Positions 51,514 to 59,713 are shown, counted from the stretch's first letter. The stretch: DNA of 61,993 bases from an uncultured Clostridia bacterium (GCA_937892115.1 CALAUI010000021.1:1-61993); one strand, 5' to 3'. Notes: generated from the sequence alone by a model not told the origin. Made by a program: numbers and translations.

Positions 51514-51518
51514 GTCTG

Positions 51519-51794
51519 TTATACTGCAAATTTCAAGGCAATCAGAAGCAGCAGTCCTGCCTGAATAATCATTAAAGCGGGGATGCCGAATCTGAAGGAA
51601 TTATGCTTTGTTTTATGTCTGAACGTCTGCATACCGAAAAATGCACCCGTCGCCCCTCCGAAAATCGCAAAGCCGAAAAGAGTCTTTTCCGGTATTCTCC
51701 GACTTCCCGATTTTGCCTTTCTTTTGTCAATGCCGAAAAGGGCAAAGGAAATGATGCTCATAATCAGTATCAGAATCAGATAGTATTTCAACAT
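51519..51794 (-). CDS. DUF1294 membrane protein
   Basis: 91 residues from ATG 51794, which has GGTGAG upstream; six more codons are open before it. TM1 is LKYYLILILIMSIISFALFG, then the motif GIDKRKAKSGSRRIPEKTL and FGGATGAFFGMQTFRHKTKH, and TM2 near the C-terminus. This is the small DUF1294 family; the basic loop with RIPE and the HKT motif are its signature. Function unknown. It follows the GDPD gene after a terminator, so it may be expressed at low level by read-through. Confidence 0.88.
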   Translation of the reverse strand: MLKYYLILILIMSIISFALFGIDKRKAKSGSRRIPEKTLFGFAIFGGATGAFFGMQTFRHKTKHNSFRFGIPALMIIQAGLLLLIALKFAV

Positions 51795-51810
51795 AAACTC
51801 ACCCATATTC

Positions 51811-51838
51811 AAAAAGGACTGCCGGGGCAGTCCTTTTT
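51811..51838. terminator. Terminator between GDPD and DUF1294 genes
   Basis: A perfect 12-base-pair stem (AAAAAGGACTGC with GCAGTCCTTTTT, loop of four). T tracts exist in both directions; in the minus direction it directly follows the GDPD stop codon. Confidence 0.8.
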
Positions 51839-52606
51839 TTATCCTTCTTCACCGAAAACGCTCATGTTTCCGATATCCTCAATCTCGCCGTAAATCTGCT
51901 TTTCAAGCAGCTTGGGCTTCATGGAGGTAATATTGTCAACCTCGCAGGTAATGAGGTCCCTTGCGATTGAGGGGCTGTTTACGGTCCAGTATGAAACGTA
52001 AAGGTCGCGTCTGTGCATCATCTTGATGAGCTGGGCGGAGCAGTTCTTTTCGTACTTGGAGTTTACTCCGATTGCACCCATCGCCTTGACCTTCTCAACC
52101 AGTGCCTTACCGATATCTTTGTCGTTCACTTCCTCGGGAGTGATGAGATGATTGAGATAGAAGGGGATAAAGGAATTCTGCTTTACTATGGGTACCCATT
52201 CCTCGCTTACGCCGGTATAGAATACTCTTTCCTTGAGGTTATATTCGTGAACGAGAGCGTCAATGGCGGGCAGATTCTTTACTGATTTAAGGTCAAGATT
52301 TATCTTGCACTTGCGGCTGCCTGCGATTATTTTAAGAGCCATATCAAGGGATTCACCCTGCTTGTATGTGGGCTCGCTTTCGTGAATTATTACCGGGGTG
52401 CCGTCCGGCTGAAAGGAAACGTCAAGCTCGATACATTTGGCGCCGTGGAAAATGTATTCACTGACAGATTCAAGGGAATTGGCTTTTTCGCCCATACAGC
52501 CCGCGTGATAGGTAACGGTAAAGCCGTACATAAGCTCGGGGCATTCCCAATCAGGATCGATTTTTTCTTCAAAGACACCTTTGATTTTATCAATTATACC
52601 TGCCAT
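51839..52606 (-). CDS. Divergent glycerophosphodiester phosphodiesterase-like protein
   Basis: 255 residues from ATG 52606, preceded by GGAGGTG. A TIM-barrel GDPD family member: YHAGCMGEKANS near residue 34, KCIELDVSFQPDGTPVIIHE near 60. Standard enzymes have HRG, ENT and HD at the matching places; here they are HAG, ANS and HE. The Glu-x-Asp metal pair (ELDV) is kept. No signal peptide is visible, so it is cytoplasmic. It may hydrolyse glycerophosphodiesters or a related phosphodiester, but the altered residues leave activity uncertain. Its promoter is overlaid by a long inverted repeat. Confidence 0.8.
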   Translation of the reverse strand: MAGIIDKIKGVFEEKIDPDWECPELMYGFTVTYHAGCMGEKANSLESVSEYIFHGAKCIELDVSFQPDGTPVIIHESEPTYKQGESLDMALKIIAGSRKCKINLDLKSVKNLPAIDALVHEYNLKERVFYTGVSEEWVPIVKQNSFIPFYLNHLITPEEVNDKDIGKALVEKVKAMGAIGVNSKYEKNCSAQLIKMMHRRDLYVSYWTVNSPSIARDLITCEVDNITSMKPKLLEKQIYGEIEDIGNMSVFGEEG

Positions 52607-52612
52607 AAAATA

Positions 52613-52654
52613 ACACCTCCGTTGTATTGTAGCATAACGGAGGTGTAATTTCAA
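52613..52654 (-). promoter_or_regulatory. GDPD promoter overlaid by a long inverted repeat
   Basis: A perfect 11-base inverted repeat, ACACCTCCGTT (52613-52623) and AACGGAGGTGT (52636-52646), with a 12-base centre. On the minus strand a promoter uses the same bases: -35 TTGAAA (52654-52649), 17-base spacer, -10 TACAAT (52631-52626). The downstream arm contains the ribosome site of the GDPD gene. It could be a repressor operator; in RNA from a promoter further upstream it would fold and hide the ribosome site. Confidence 0.65.
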
Positions 52655-52682
52655 TATTTTATTGGTATCTTATTATAATATA

Positions 52683-54449
52683 TTACGCTTCTTCCTTAAA
52701 GGTGACCTTTTTGATTACAAACAGCACGGCAAACGTAAGGATTATACCTATGGGAAGACCTATTATTGCAAGACCGCTTGATGCAAGAAGGCCGGAGATA
52801 ATGTAACTGACGAATGAGATGCCCGCTACCGTCAGAGCATAGGGAAGCTGAGTGGAAACGTGGTTAAGGTGGTCACACTGAGCGCCTGCCGAAGACATGA
52901 TCGTGGTATCGGAAATGGGTGAGCAGTGGTCGCCGCATACCGCACCTGCCATACATGCGGAAATGGCAACGATCTGGAGACGGTTGTCTGCGGGGAATAC
53001 GCTGAGAACGATGGGAATGAGGATACCGAACGTACCCCATGACGTACCCGTTGCAAATGAAAGTCCGACTGCAATAAGGAAGATGATTGCGGGAAGGAGC
53101 ATCTGGAAGCCGGCTGCCGAGCCGTTTACTATCTGTGAAATGAATATCTTTGCGCCGAGAGAATCGGTCATTGCCTTGAGTGTCCATGCGCAGGCAAGGA
53201 TCATGATAGCGGGTACCATTGCCTTGAAGCCCTCAGGAAGAGAATTCATGATTTCGCTGAATTTCATTGTTCTTCTGATGAGGAAGTAAATAACCGAAAT
53301 GATGATTGCAACGAATGAGCCGAGAGCAAGGCCTACGGAAGCATCGGAATTTGAGAATGCATCAATGAAGCTTTCACCGCTGAAGAATCCGCCTGAATAA
53401 ATCATACCGATTACGCAGCAGATAATGAGGACGATAACGGGAATGACGAGGTCGATGACCTTTCCTTTTTCGTTGACCTGCATTTCTTCAACTGCCTGCT
53501 TTGTGCCGCTCGTGAAGAGGTCGCCGTTGTGGATTGCGTTCTTTTCGTGCTTTTTCATGGGACCGAAATCAAACTTCATTACGGCAAGGGCGATCATCAT
53601 AACGATGGTGAAAAGTGCGTAGTAGTTATAAGGAATGGCGTCAATAAAGAGCTTGATGCCGTTTTCTTCGCCGGCACTCTTCGCGAATCCGGCAACCGCA
53701 GCAGCCCAGGATGATATGGGGGCAATAATACATACAGGGGCTGCAGTTGCGTCGATGAGATATGCGAGCTTAGCTCGTGACACCTTGTGGCCGTCGGTTA
53801 CAGGTCTCATAACAGAACCAACGGTAAGGCAATTGAAATAGTCGTCTACAAAAATGAGTATGCCCAGAGCGACGGTAGCAAGCTGAGCGCCGACTCTTGA
53901 CTTTATGTGCTTGGTTGCCCATCTGCCGAATGCGGCTGAGCCGCCTGCCTGATTCATCATTGAAACAAGGGCACCGAGAAGCACAAGGAATATGATAATA
54001 CCTATATTATAGGAATCGGCAACGTTTGCGATGAAGCCGTCCTGAACAACGTGATTGAGTGTTCCTTCAAAATTACCGCCTGCGTAAATCGCACCGCCTA
54101 CGATGATACCGATTACAAGTGAGGAGTAAACCTCTTTGGTAATGAGTGCGAGAACGATGGCGATTATTGCGGGGAGGAGTGAGAGGAAGGTGGCATAGCT
54201 GCCGATGCTCTCTCTGATCTTTGCGATAGCAGATGAAATGTGAGCGTTGAAATCCGCATCTGCCGAAAGGTTGTCGGCATAGTTGCCGGCATACTCAAGA
54301 GCGGAATCACCGTCGGAAAGGTCGTATTCTGCCGCATCTTCGCCTTCACCGATTGAAAATGTTTCGTTTGCCGCAAATGCGGGAACTGCGAGTGAAAAAA
54401 TCATGGCAATGACAAGCACGACTGTCAGAAGCCGTCTTCTTGTATTCAT
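52683..54449 (-). CDS. NhaC-family transporter, probable lysine carrier
   Basis: 588 residues from ATG 54449, with GGAGGG upstream. A signal peptide (MNTRRRLLTVVLVIAMIFS, ending AFA) is followed by an acidic extracytoplasmic segment of about 70 residues, unusual for this family, and then about twelve membrane spans. FVDDYFNCLTVGSVMRPVTD and GDHCSPISDTTIMSSAGAQC are conserved NhaC motifs. The gene is downstream of a lysine riboswitch, and NhaC-type proteins behind such switches were predicted in published comparative work to be lysine transporters (LysW). I therefore favour lysine uptake over Na+/H+ exchange. The gene is monocistronic or followed by GDPD. Confidence 0.85.
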   Translation of the reverse strand: MNTRRRLLTVVLVIAMIFSLAVPAFAANETFSIGEGEDAAEYDLSDGDSALEYAGNYADNLSADADFNAHISSAIAKIRESIGSYATFLSLLPAIIAIVLALITKEVYSSLVIGIIVGGAIYAGGNFEGTLNHVVQDGFIANVADSYNIGIIIFLVLLGALVSMMNQAGGSAAFGRWATKHIKSRVGAQLATVALGILIFVDDYFNCLTVGSVMRPVTDGHKVSRAKLAYLIDATAAPVCIIAPISSWAAAVAGFAKSAGEENGIKLFIDAIPYNYYALFTIVMMIALAVMKFDFGPMKKHEKNAIHNGDLFTSGTKQAVEEMQVNEKGKVIDLVIPVIVLIICCVIGMIYSGGFFSGESFIDAFSNSDASVGLALGSFVAIIISVIYFLIRRTMKFSEIMNSLPEGFKAMVPAIMILACAWTLKAMTDSLGAKIFISQIVNGSAAGFQMLLPAIIFLIAVGLSFATGTSWGTFGILIPIVLSVFPADNRLQIVAISACMAGAVCGDHCSPISDTTIMSSAGAQCDHLNHVSTQLPYALTVAGISFVSYIISGLLASSGLAIIGLPIGIILTFAVLFVIKKVTFKEEA

Positions 54450-54462
54450 GGGAAAACCCTCC

Positions 54463-54527
54463 AAAAATAAAATCAACTCCGATAACACACGGTTACGGAG
54501 CTGATAAATCAATAATGACAATTTATC
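54463..54527 (-). terminator. Expression platform of the lysine riboswitch
   Basis: On the minus strand CTCCGTAAC (54500-54492) pairs with GTTATCGGAG (54486-54477) with one bulge, followed by TTGATTTTATTTTTGG, a likely intrinsic terminator 14 bases before the ATG. Just upstream a second hairpin, GATAAAT/ATTTATC (54527-54503), lies between aptamer and terminator. Which pairing acts as antiterminator is not clear. Confidence 0.7.
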
Positions 54528-54531
54528 TGCA

Positions 54532-54685
54532 GATAGCTCTCCACAACCGTGACAGTCCGTTACATATTCTGCAACGGCCCGACGCTCAGATCCCGGGTCG
54601 GATCAGAGTATCTCGGCAAAAACCCCTTTCGCTTTACGGCTGACCCGCCGTGTGTAAAGCTACTCTTGATTTTCGCGCCTCTATC
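54532..54685 (-). ncRNA. Lysine riboswitch (L box) aptamer
   Basis: Read on the minus strand, the 154 bases contain the conserved L-box elements in order: GATAGAGGCGCGAA, AGAGTA, a P2 stem (GCTTTACACACGG with its pair ending GCCGTAAAGC), GAAAGGGG, GCCGAGAT, GACTGTCACGG, and GGAGAGCTATC. The ends pair as AGATAG/CTATCT (P1). By the known mechanism, lysine binding stabilises P1 and shuts off the downstream gene. With the expression platform it fills the 302-base gap between ksgA and the transporter gene. Confidence 0.95.
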
Positions 54686-54697
54686 TTTGCGAAAAGG

Positions 54698-54726
54698 AAG
54701 ATACCACAGTTGTATTGATTTGTCAA
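54698..54726 (-). promoter_or_regulatory. Promoter of the lysine riboswitch transcript
   Basis: Minus strand: -35 TTGACA (54726-54721), 17-base spacer, -10 TATCTT (54703-54698). Transcription should begin about six bases before the aptamer P1 stem. Confidence 0.82.
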
Positions 54727-54751
54727 TAACAAATATCAAATTTTGTGAAAA

Positions 54752-55609
54752 TTATCCAAATTTTATTGCTTCGCAGAGGGCTGCATAGTCTTCCATTGTC
54801 ATAGTTTCCGCCCTGACGTTCATATCAAATCCGCATTTTTCAAGGGCTGAAGCAACCTTTTCCTTTGAAATTCCCAGTCCGGATGAAAGGGAATTGAGGG
54901 CTGTTTTTCTCCTTTGCCCGAAGGCGGCTTTCACGATATCAAAAAAGAGTTTTTCATCCGGAACGTCAACGGGGGGCTTCTCTCTTATATTCATCCTTAT
55001 TACACTGCTGTCAACCTTGGGTGCGGGCATAAACGAACCCTTTTTAACGTCAAAAAGCTTTTGTGCTTGTGCGTAATAATTCACGGCGACCGTTACCGCG
55101 CCGCTGTCACGGCTGCCCACCTTCGCGCACAGACGGTCCGCCGCCTCCTTTTGCACCATAACGGTAACGGCTTTTATGTTAAGCTTGCTTTCAAGGAGCA
55201 TCATGATGACGGGAGAGGTAATATAATAAGGAAGATTTGCGCAGATATATACGTCCATACCCGCAAATTCTTTTTCGATAAGCTCCGGCAGATTTATTTT
55301 GAGTATATCGTCGTTTATCACCTTTACGTTGTCAAAGTCGGAAAGGGTATCCTCAAGTATGGGAAGGAGCCGCGTATCAAGCTCAATGCTTACCACTTTT
55401 TTTGCCTGCTGAGCAAGCTCCATGGTCAGCACACCGAAGCCGGGACCCACTTCTATTACGCCGCTTTCAGCGTCTGCTCCGCATTCCGAAGCCATACGGG
55501 GACATACGTCGGGATTTATTATGAAATTCTGACCGAGACTTTTGGAAAAATGAAATCCGTTGCGGGCGAGTATGCGCTTTACTGTCTCGGTATCGGTAAG
55601 ATTATACAT
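54752..55609 (-). CDS. rsmA: 16S rRNA dimethyladenosine transferase
   Basis: 285 residues from ATG 55609, which has GAGAGGA upstream; a TTG five codons earlier is less likely. KsgA/RsmA dimethylates two adjacent adenosines in the 16S 3' hairpin during small-subunit assembly. Motifs: FHFSKSLGQNFIINPD, SAM-binding EVGPGFGVLTMEL, acidic SIELD, catalytic NLPYYITSP, and a C-terminal domain with FGQRRKTALNSL. Normal length. Monocistronic; the transporter promoter follows its stop. Confidence 0.97.
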   Translation of the reverse strand: MYNLTDTETVKRILARNGFHFSKSLGQNFIINPDVCPRMASECGADAESGVIEVGPGFGVLTMELAQQAKKVVSIELDTRLLPILEDTLSDFDNVKVINDDILKINLPELIEKEFAGMDVYICANLPYYITSPVIMMLLESKLNIKAVTVMVQKEAADRLCAKVGSRDSGAVTVAVNYYAQAQKLFDVKKGSFMPAPKVDSSVIRMNIREKPPVDVPDEKLFFDIVKAAFGQRRKTALNSLSSGLGISKEKVASALEKCGFDMNVRAETMTMEDYAALCEAIKFG

Positions 55610-55674
55610 CTTCGTTCCTCTCAATTCGTCAAAAAAATTCCCTGCAGGTAAGATTTTATTGTAAACCTTTATCG

Positions 55675-55703
55675 TTGATTTTTACTTGTAGCGGCTATAT
55701 AAT
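55675..55703 (+). promoter_or_regulatory. Promoter of the galE operon
   Basis: -35 TTGATT (55675-55680), 17-base spacer, -10 TATAAT (55698-55703). The galE ATG is 37 bases further on with ACGGAGGA as ribosome site. Confidence 0.75.
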
Positions 55704-55739
55704 TACTATGTCAGTCTATACTCGGAACGGAGGATTACA

Positions 55740-56753
55740 ATGGCGATTCTTGTTACAGGCGGAGCCGGATATATCGGCTCACACACCTGCGTTGAGCTGC
55801 TCAATGCGGGATACGAAACCATTATACTCGATAATCTCTGCAACAGCAAGAGGGAAAGTGTAAATCGCATAGAGGAGCTTTCCGGCAAAAAGGTAAAGTT
55901 CATAGAGTGTGATATCCGTGATAAAGCTGTTCTTGATAAAGTATTTGCGGAGAATGAAATTGAAGCGGTTATACATTTCGCGGGACTCAAGGCGGTAGGC
56001 GAAAGTGTAAGCAAGCCCCTTGAATACTACGATAACAATATCGGCGGTACGGTCACTCTGCTTGAGGCAATGAGGGATGCGGGCTGCAAGAGAATAGTAT
56101 TCAGCTCCTCCGCTACCGTTTACGGCGAAGAGAACGTTTCTCCTCTCAGAGAGGATATGCCCGAGGGCAAGACCACCAATCCCTACGGCACGACCAAGCT
56201 CTATATTGAAAGAATACTCAAGGATACCTTCAGAGCAGACGGTGACTGGAGTATCTGCCTTCTCAGATATTTCAATCCCATCGGCGCCCATAAGAGCGGC
56301 AGGATCGGTGAAGACCCCAAGGGTATTCCCAATAACCTTGTTCCCTACGTTTCCCAGGTCGCAATCGGCAAGAGAGATCATCTGAGCGTTTACGGCAACG
56401 ACTACAATACTCCCGACGGAACGGGCGTAAGAGACTATATCCACGTTGTTGACCTTGCTCTCGGTCACATCAAGGCGGTTGAGAAGATTCTTAACGAAAA
56501 GGGCTGCTTTACCTATAATCTCGGCACGGGTAAGGGTTACAGCGTGCTTGACGTTGTCAAAGCATTTGAAAAGGCGTGCGGTCACGCCATTAAGTATGAA
56601 ATCGTTGCGCGCCGTCCCGGTGACCTTGACACCTGCTATTCGGATCCCTCCAAGGCGTATGCGGAGCTCGGATGGAAGGCAGAGAGAGACATTGACGAAA
56701 TGTGCGAGGACTCCTGGCGCTGGCAGTCCCGTAATCCGGACGGTTATTGCTGA
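55740..56753 (+). CDS. galE: UDP-glucose 4-epimerase
   Basis: 337 residues, normal GalE length. A short-chain dehydrogenase fold with NAD site GGAGYIGSH near the N-terminus, catalytic Ser region FSSSATVYG and YxxxK motif NPYGTTKLY. GVRDYIHVVDLA and GTGKGYSVLDVV are typical of GalE. It interconverts UDP-glucose and UDP-galactose for galactose use or for surface glycan synthesis. No gal operon is present, so a supply of UDP-galactose for envelope sugars is as likely. Its stop overlaps the next start as TGATG. Confidence 0.96.
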   Translation: MAILVTGGAGYIGSHTCVELLNAGYETIILDNLCNSKRESVNRIEELSGKKVKFIECDIRDKAVLDKVFAENEIEAVIHFAGLKAVGESVSKPLEYYDNNIGGTVTLLEAMRDAGCKRIVFSSSATVYGEENVSPLREDMPEGKTTNPYGTTKLYIERILKDTFRADGDWSICLLRYFNPIGAHKSGRIGEDPKGIPNNLVPYVSQVAIGKRDHLSVYGNDYNTPDGTGVRDYIHVVDLALGHIKAVEKILNEKGCFTYNLGTGKGYSVLDVVKAFEKACGHAIKYEIVARRPGDLDTCYSDPSKAYAELGWKAERDIDEMCEDSWRWQSRNPDGYC

Positions 56754-57355
56754 TGAAAAATTATATCTGGGATTTTGACGGTATGCTGTTTGACAGCTAC
56801 CCGCATATTACCACCGCATTTCTCCGTATGATGGAGGATTACGGAAAGCAGGCGGATTACGATGAGGCGAAGGCACTTTTTGAGATTTCCTTCAGTGAGG
56901 CGTACAACTACTACGAAGCCACCGAAGAAATGAGAGCGGAGCATCACCGCTACGACAGAATGTATGACCTGGAGCCCGAGGTTATCCCCTTTGAAAATAC
57001 ATACAGAACGCTTGAAGCTCTCTTCAACAGAGGGGCAAAGCATTACCTTTATACCCACAGAGGTCACGAAACCTCTCAATACTATCTCAATAAATTCGGT
57101 ATGCTTGAATTTTTCAGCGGCTTTGTGGATTCGGATATGAAGTTCCCTCTGAAGCCCGCTCCCGATGCTCTTAATTATCTCTGCGAAGAGTACGGTCTTG
57201 ACAGGAACGAAAGCGTTATGATAGGCGACAGGGAAATTGACGTTGCCGCAGGAAAAAATGCGGGAATGTACGGCTGTCTGTATACAAAAGAAAAATCACC
57301 CGTAACCGTTGCGGATTTCGTTGTCTGTGACATTATCGGTGTTACGGAAATATAA
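56753..57355 (+). CDS. HAD-family hydrolase (phosphoglycolate phosphatase-like)
   Basis: 200 residues, HAD subfamily IA. Motif I is YIWDFDGMLFDSY with the nucleophile Asp and the general acid Asp; motif II is the Thr in YLYTHRGHE; the Lys region is FPLKPAPDAL; motif IV is MIGDREIDVAAGKNAGM. The alpha-helical cap lies at about 20-80. It removes phosphate from a small metabolite; position after galE suggests a sugar phosphate, but that is only a guess. A TTG two codons earlier would be the other possible start. Confidence 0.9.
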   Translation: MKNYIWDFDGMLFDSYPHITTAFLRMMEDYGKQADYDEAKALFEISFSEAYNYYEATEEMRAEHHRYDRMYDLEPEVIPFENTYRTLEALFNRGAKHYLYTHRGHETSQYYLNKFGMLEFFSGFVDSDMKFPLKPAPDALNYLCEEYGLDRNESVMIGDREIDVAAGKNAGMYGCLYTKEKSPVTVADFVVCDIIGVTEI

Positions 57356-57367
57356 AGGAGAATGACA

Positions 57368-57637
57368 ATGAGAGCTGTTATCACGGTTGTCGGAAAAGAT
57401 ATGGTCGGTATTCTTGCCAAGGTATCAAATGAATGTGCCGCCCATAATATCAACGTTATTGAGGTTACGCAGTCAATCCTTCAGGATATGTTCGCTATGA
57501 TTATGATGGTTGAAATTTCCTCATCGGATATTCCCTTCACACAGTTTGCGGATACGCTTGAAAAAATAGGTGACGATATGCACCTTTCAATTCACGTTAT
57601 GCACGAAGACATTTTTAATGCAATGCACACTATCTGA
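57368..57637 (+). CDS. ACT domain protein (UPF0237)
   Basis: 89 residues from ATG 57368, chosen because AAAGGAG is seven bases upstream; an ATG two codons earlier is too close to it. The whole protein is one ACT domain of the UPF0237 family: RAVITVVGKDMVGILAKVS, then INVIEVTQSILQDMFAMIM. ACT domains bind amino acids or other small ligands and regulate partner proteins. The next gene, of the UPF0210 family, is its standing neighbour in Firmicutes and probably its partner. Confidence 0.93.
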   Translation: MRAVITVVGKDMVGILAKVSNECAAHNINVIEVTQSILQDMFAMIMMVEISSSDIPFTQFADTLEKIGDDMHLSIHVMHEDIFNAMHTI

Positions 57638-57648
57638 GGAGACTGACT

Positions 57649-59010
57649 ATGCTTAATGCAAGAGATATCCTTGAGACCATAACCATGATTCAGGACGAAA
57701 ATCTTGACGTGCGTACCATTACGATGGGCATTTCACTTCTTGATTGCTGTCACAGTGATTCGGACGTTATGTGTCAGAAGGTTTACGACAAAATCACAAA
57801 ATGTGCGAAGAATCTTGTTGTGACCGGAGAACAGATTGAAAAGGAATTCGGTATTCCCATTATCAATAAGAGAATTTCAATCACCCCCGCCGCAATGATT
57901 CTCGCTTCAACAGACGATAAGGACGCCGTCAAGCTTGCGAAGACTCTTGACAGAGCCGCAAAGGAATGCGGTGTCAATTTCCTGGGCGGATTTTCCGCTC
58001 TGGTACATAAGGGCTTCGGACCGGGGGATAAAGAGCTTATTGCCGCAATCCCTCAGGCACTTTCCGAAACCGATTTCCTCTGCTCCTCCGTCAATATCGG
58101 TTCCACAAAGACGGGTATCAATATGGATGCCGTGGGAATGATGGGTAAGGTCGTCAGAGAAACCGCAGAGCTTACCGCCGACAGAGGATGTATCGGCCCT
58201 GCAAAGCTGGTCGTTTTCTGTAACGCTCCCGAGGACAATCCCTTTATGGCAGGTGCCTTCCACGGTGCAGGTGAGCCCGACAGAGTAATCAACGTCGGTG
58301 TTTCCGGCCCCGGCGTAGTAAGAGCCGCTCTCGCAAAAGCGGGAGATGATATTGACCTTACGGCAGTTGCGGACCTTATCAAAAAGACCGCATTCAAGAT
58401 TACGAGAATGGGACAGCTTGTTGCTTCCGAAGCATCAAAGCGTCTTGACGTTCCGTTCGGCATAGTTGACCTTTCGCTCGCCCCCACGCCTGCGGTAGGC
58501 GACTCTGTTGCCTACATTCTTGAAGAGATGGGACTTGAAAGCTGCGGCTGTCACGGTACTACCGCCGCACTTGCCCTGCTCAACGATGCCGTCAAGAAGG
58601 GCGGCGTAATGGCTTCGTCCCACGTAGGCGGACTTTCCGGTGCATTCATCCCCGTAACGGAGGATGCAGGTATGATAGCCGCCGCGAAGTGCGGATCCCT
58701 TTCAATCACAAAGCTTGAGGCGATGACAGCTGTTTGCTCCGTAGGCCTTGATATGATAAACATTCCCGGCGACACACCCGCAGACGTTATTTCCGCGATT
58801 ATCGCTGACGAAGCGGCAATCGGTATGGTCAATTCCAAGACTACCGCAGTCAGAGTAATTCCCGCCATCGGTAAGGATGTCGGTGACGAGCTCAGCTTCG
58901 GCGGACTTCTCGGCTCCGGCCCCGTAATGCCCGTTTCAAAATATTCACCCTCAAAATTCATTGCAAGAGGCGGCAGAATCCCCGCTCCCATGCAGTCACT
59001 TAAAAATTAA
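57649..59010 (+). CDS. UPF0210 (DUF711, PFL-like) family protein
   Basis: 453 residues, full length for the family. Landmarks: DVRTITMGISLLDCCHSD near the N-terminus, FLGGFSALVHKGFGPGD, NVGVSGPGVVRAAL and FGIVDLSLAPTPAVGDSVA. The fold is related to glycyl-radical enzymes such as pyruvate formate-lyase but I see no glycyl radical loop. Function unknown. GAGGAG precedes the ATG. It is translated directly after the ACT protein and followed nine bases later by a TetR-type regulator. Confidence 0.93.
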   Translation: MLNARDILETITMIQDENLDVRTITMGISLLDCCHSDSDVMCQKVYDKITKCAKNLVVTGEQIEKEFGIPIINKRISITPAAMILASTDDKDAVKLAKTLDRAAKECGVNFLGGFSALVHKGFGPGDKELIAAIPQALSETDFLCSSVNIGSTKTGINMDAVGMMGKVVRETAELTADRGCIGPAKLVVFCNAPEDNPFMAGAFHGAGEPDRVINVGVSGPGVVRAALAKAGDDIDLTAVADLIKKTAFKITRMGQLVASEASKRLDVPFGIVDLSLAPTPAVGDSVAYILEEMGLESCGCHGTTAALALLNDAVKKGGVMASSHVGGLSGAFIPVTEDAGMIAAAKCGSLSITKLEAMTAVCSVGLDMINIPGDTPADVISAIIADEAAIGMVNSKTTAVRVIPAIGKDVGDELSFGGLLGSGPVMPVSKYSPSKFIARGGRIPAPMQSLKN

Positions 59011-59019
59011 GGTGAAATT

Positions 59020-59607
59020 ATGCCGAAAAAAGATACCCGCAATACCCGTATGAGAATAGTCAACGCCGCCTGGGCGCTGTTTTATAAGTACGGCTATGAA
59101 AACACCACGGTGGAGGATATCGTTTTTGAATCCGAAACCTCAAGGGGCTCGTTTTATCATTATTTCAAAAGCAAGGATGAGCTGCTGAATACTCTGTCAT
59201 CACTCTTTGACAGCAAGTATCAGGAACTTGAGCCCTCGCTTTCGGATTATTCTTCCGCTTACGAAAAACTGATTTATCTCAACCGTGAGCTTTTCAATAT
59301 GCTGGAAAATAACGTTTCAATGGATTTGCTTGCCCGTTTGTATTCTTCACAGCTTACGACCTCGGGAGATAAAACTCTCCTTGACCATAACCGCTTTTAC
59401 TATAAGCTGTTGAGAAAAATCGTAATTGAGGGCAAGGAAAACGGAGAATTTGCTCCCGGAATTACGGTGAACGAAATCGTAAGGGCATACGCTATGTGTG
59501 AAAGAGCTCTTATCAGCGAATGGTGTCTTTCAAGGGGAGAGTATTCTCTTGCACGCGATTCGGAGGAGATGCTGCCCCGCTTACTGTCCGGTTGGCTCAA
59601 CGCTTGA
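59020..59607 (+). CDS. TetR-family transcriptional regulator
   Basis: 195 residues. The N-terminal helix-turn-helix (about 8-55) has TRMRIVNAAWALFYKYGYENTTVEDI followed by TSRGSFYHYFKSKDELL, the TetR consensus. The remaining helical part would bind a ligand and dimerise; it gives no ligand clue. It ends the galE operon, and may control it. The stop codon lies in AACGCTTGA, inside the left end of the dispersed repeat at 59601-59634. Confidence 0.95.
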   Translation: MPKKDTRNTRMRIVNAAWALFYKYGYENTTVEDIVFESETSRGSFYHYFKSKDELLNTLSSLFDSKYQELEPSLSDYSSAYEKLIYLNRELFNMLENNVSMDLLARLYSSQLTTSGDKTLLDHNRFYYKLLRKIVIEGKENGEFAPGITVNEIVRAYAMCERALISEWCLSRGEYSLARDSEEMLPRLLSGWLNA

Positions 59608-59634
59608 TTATTTTAGCGAAAACCGGCCAAAACA
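59601..59634. repeat. Dispersed 34-base repeat, copy B
   Basis: Same 34 bases as 43034-43067 with one change (CCGGCC instead of CCAGCC). Here the repeat supplies the stop codon of the TetR gene and precedes a terminator. Confidence 0.8.
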
Positions 59635-59643
59635 AAAATGATA

Positions 59644-59681
59644 AACGGGCTTGCCATAAAGGTAAGCCCGTTGGTTTTTAT
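59644..59681. terminator. Terminator after the TetR gene
   Basis: A 12-base-pair stem (AACGGGCTTGCC with GGTAAGCCCGTT, loop of five) followed by GGTTTTTAT. It lies between two convergent genes. Confidence 0.85.
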
Positions 59682-59713
59682 ATGTTGCCGGTTATTTAAT
59701 TGAAATTAACCGC

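Noticed and set aside
54914..55651. 245-residue open frame antisense to rsmA
   Set aside because: Overlaps a clear RsmA gene over its full length and has no family resemblance.
55779..56585. 268-residue open frame antisense to galE
   Set aside because: Shadow frame; galE has all expected motifs on the other strand.
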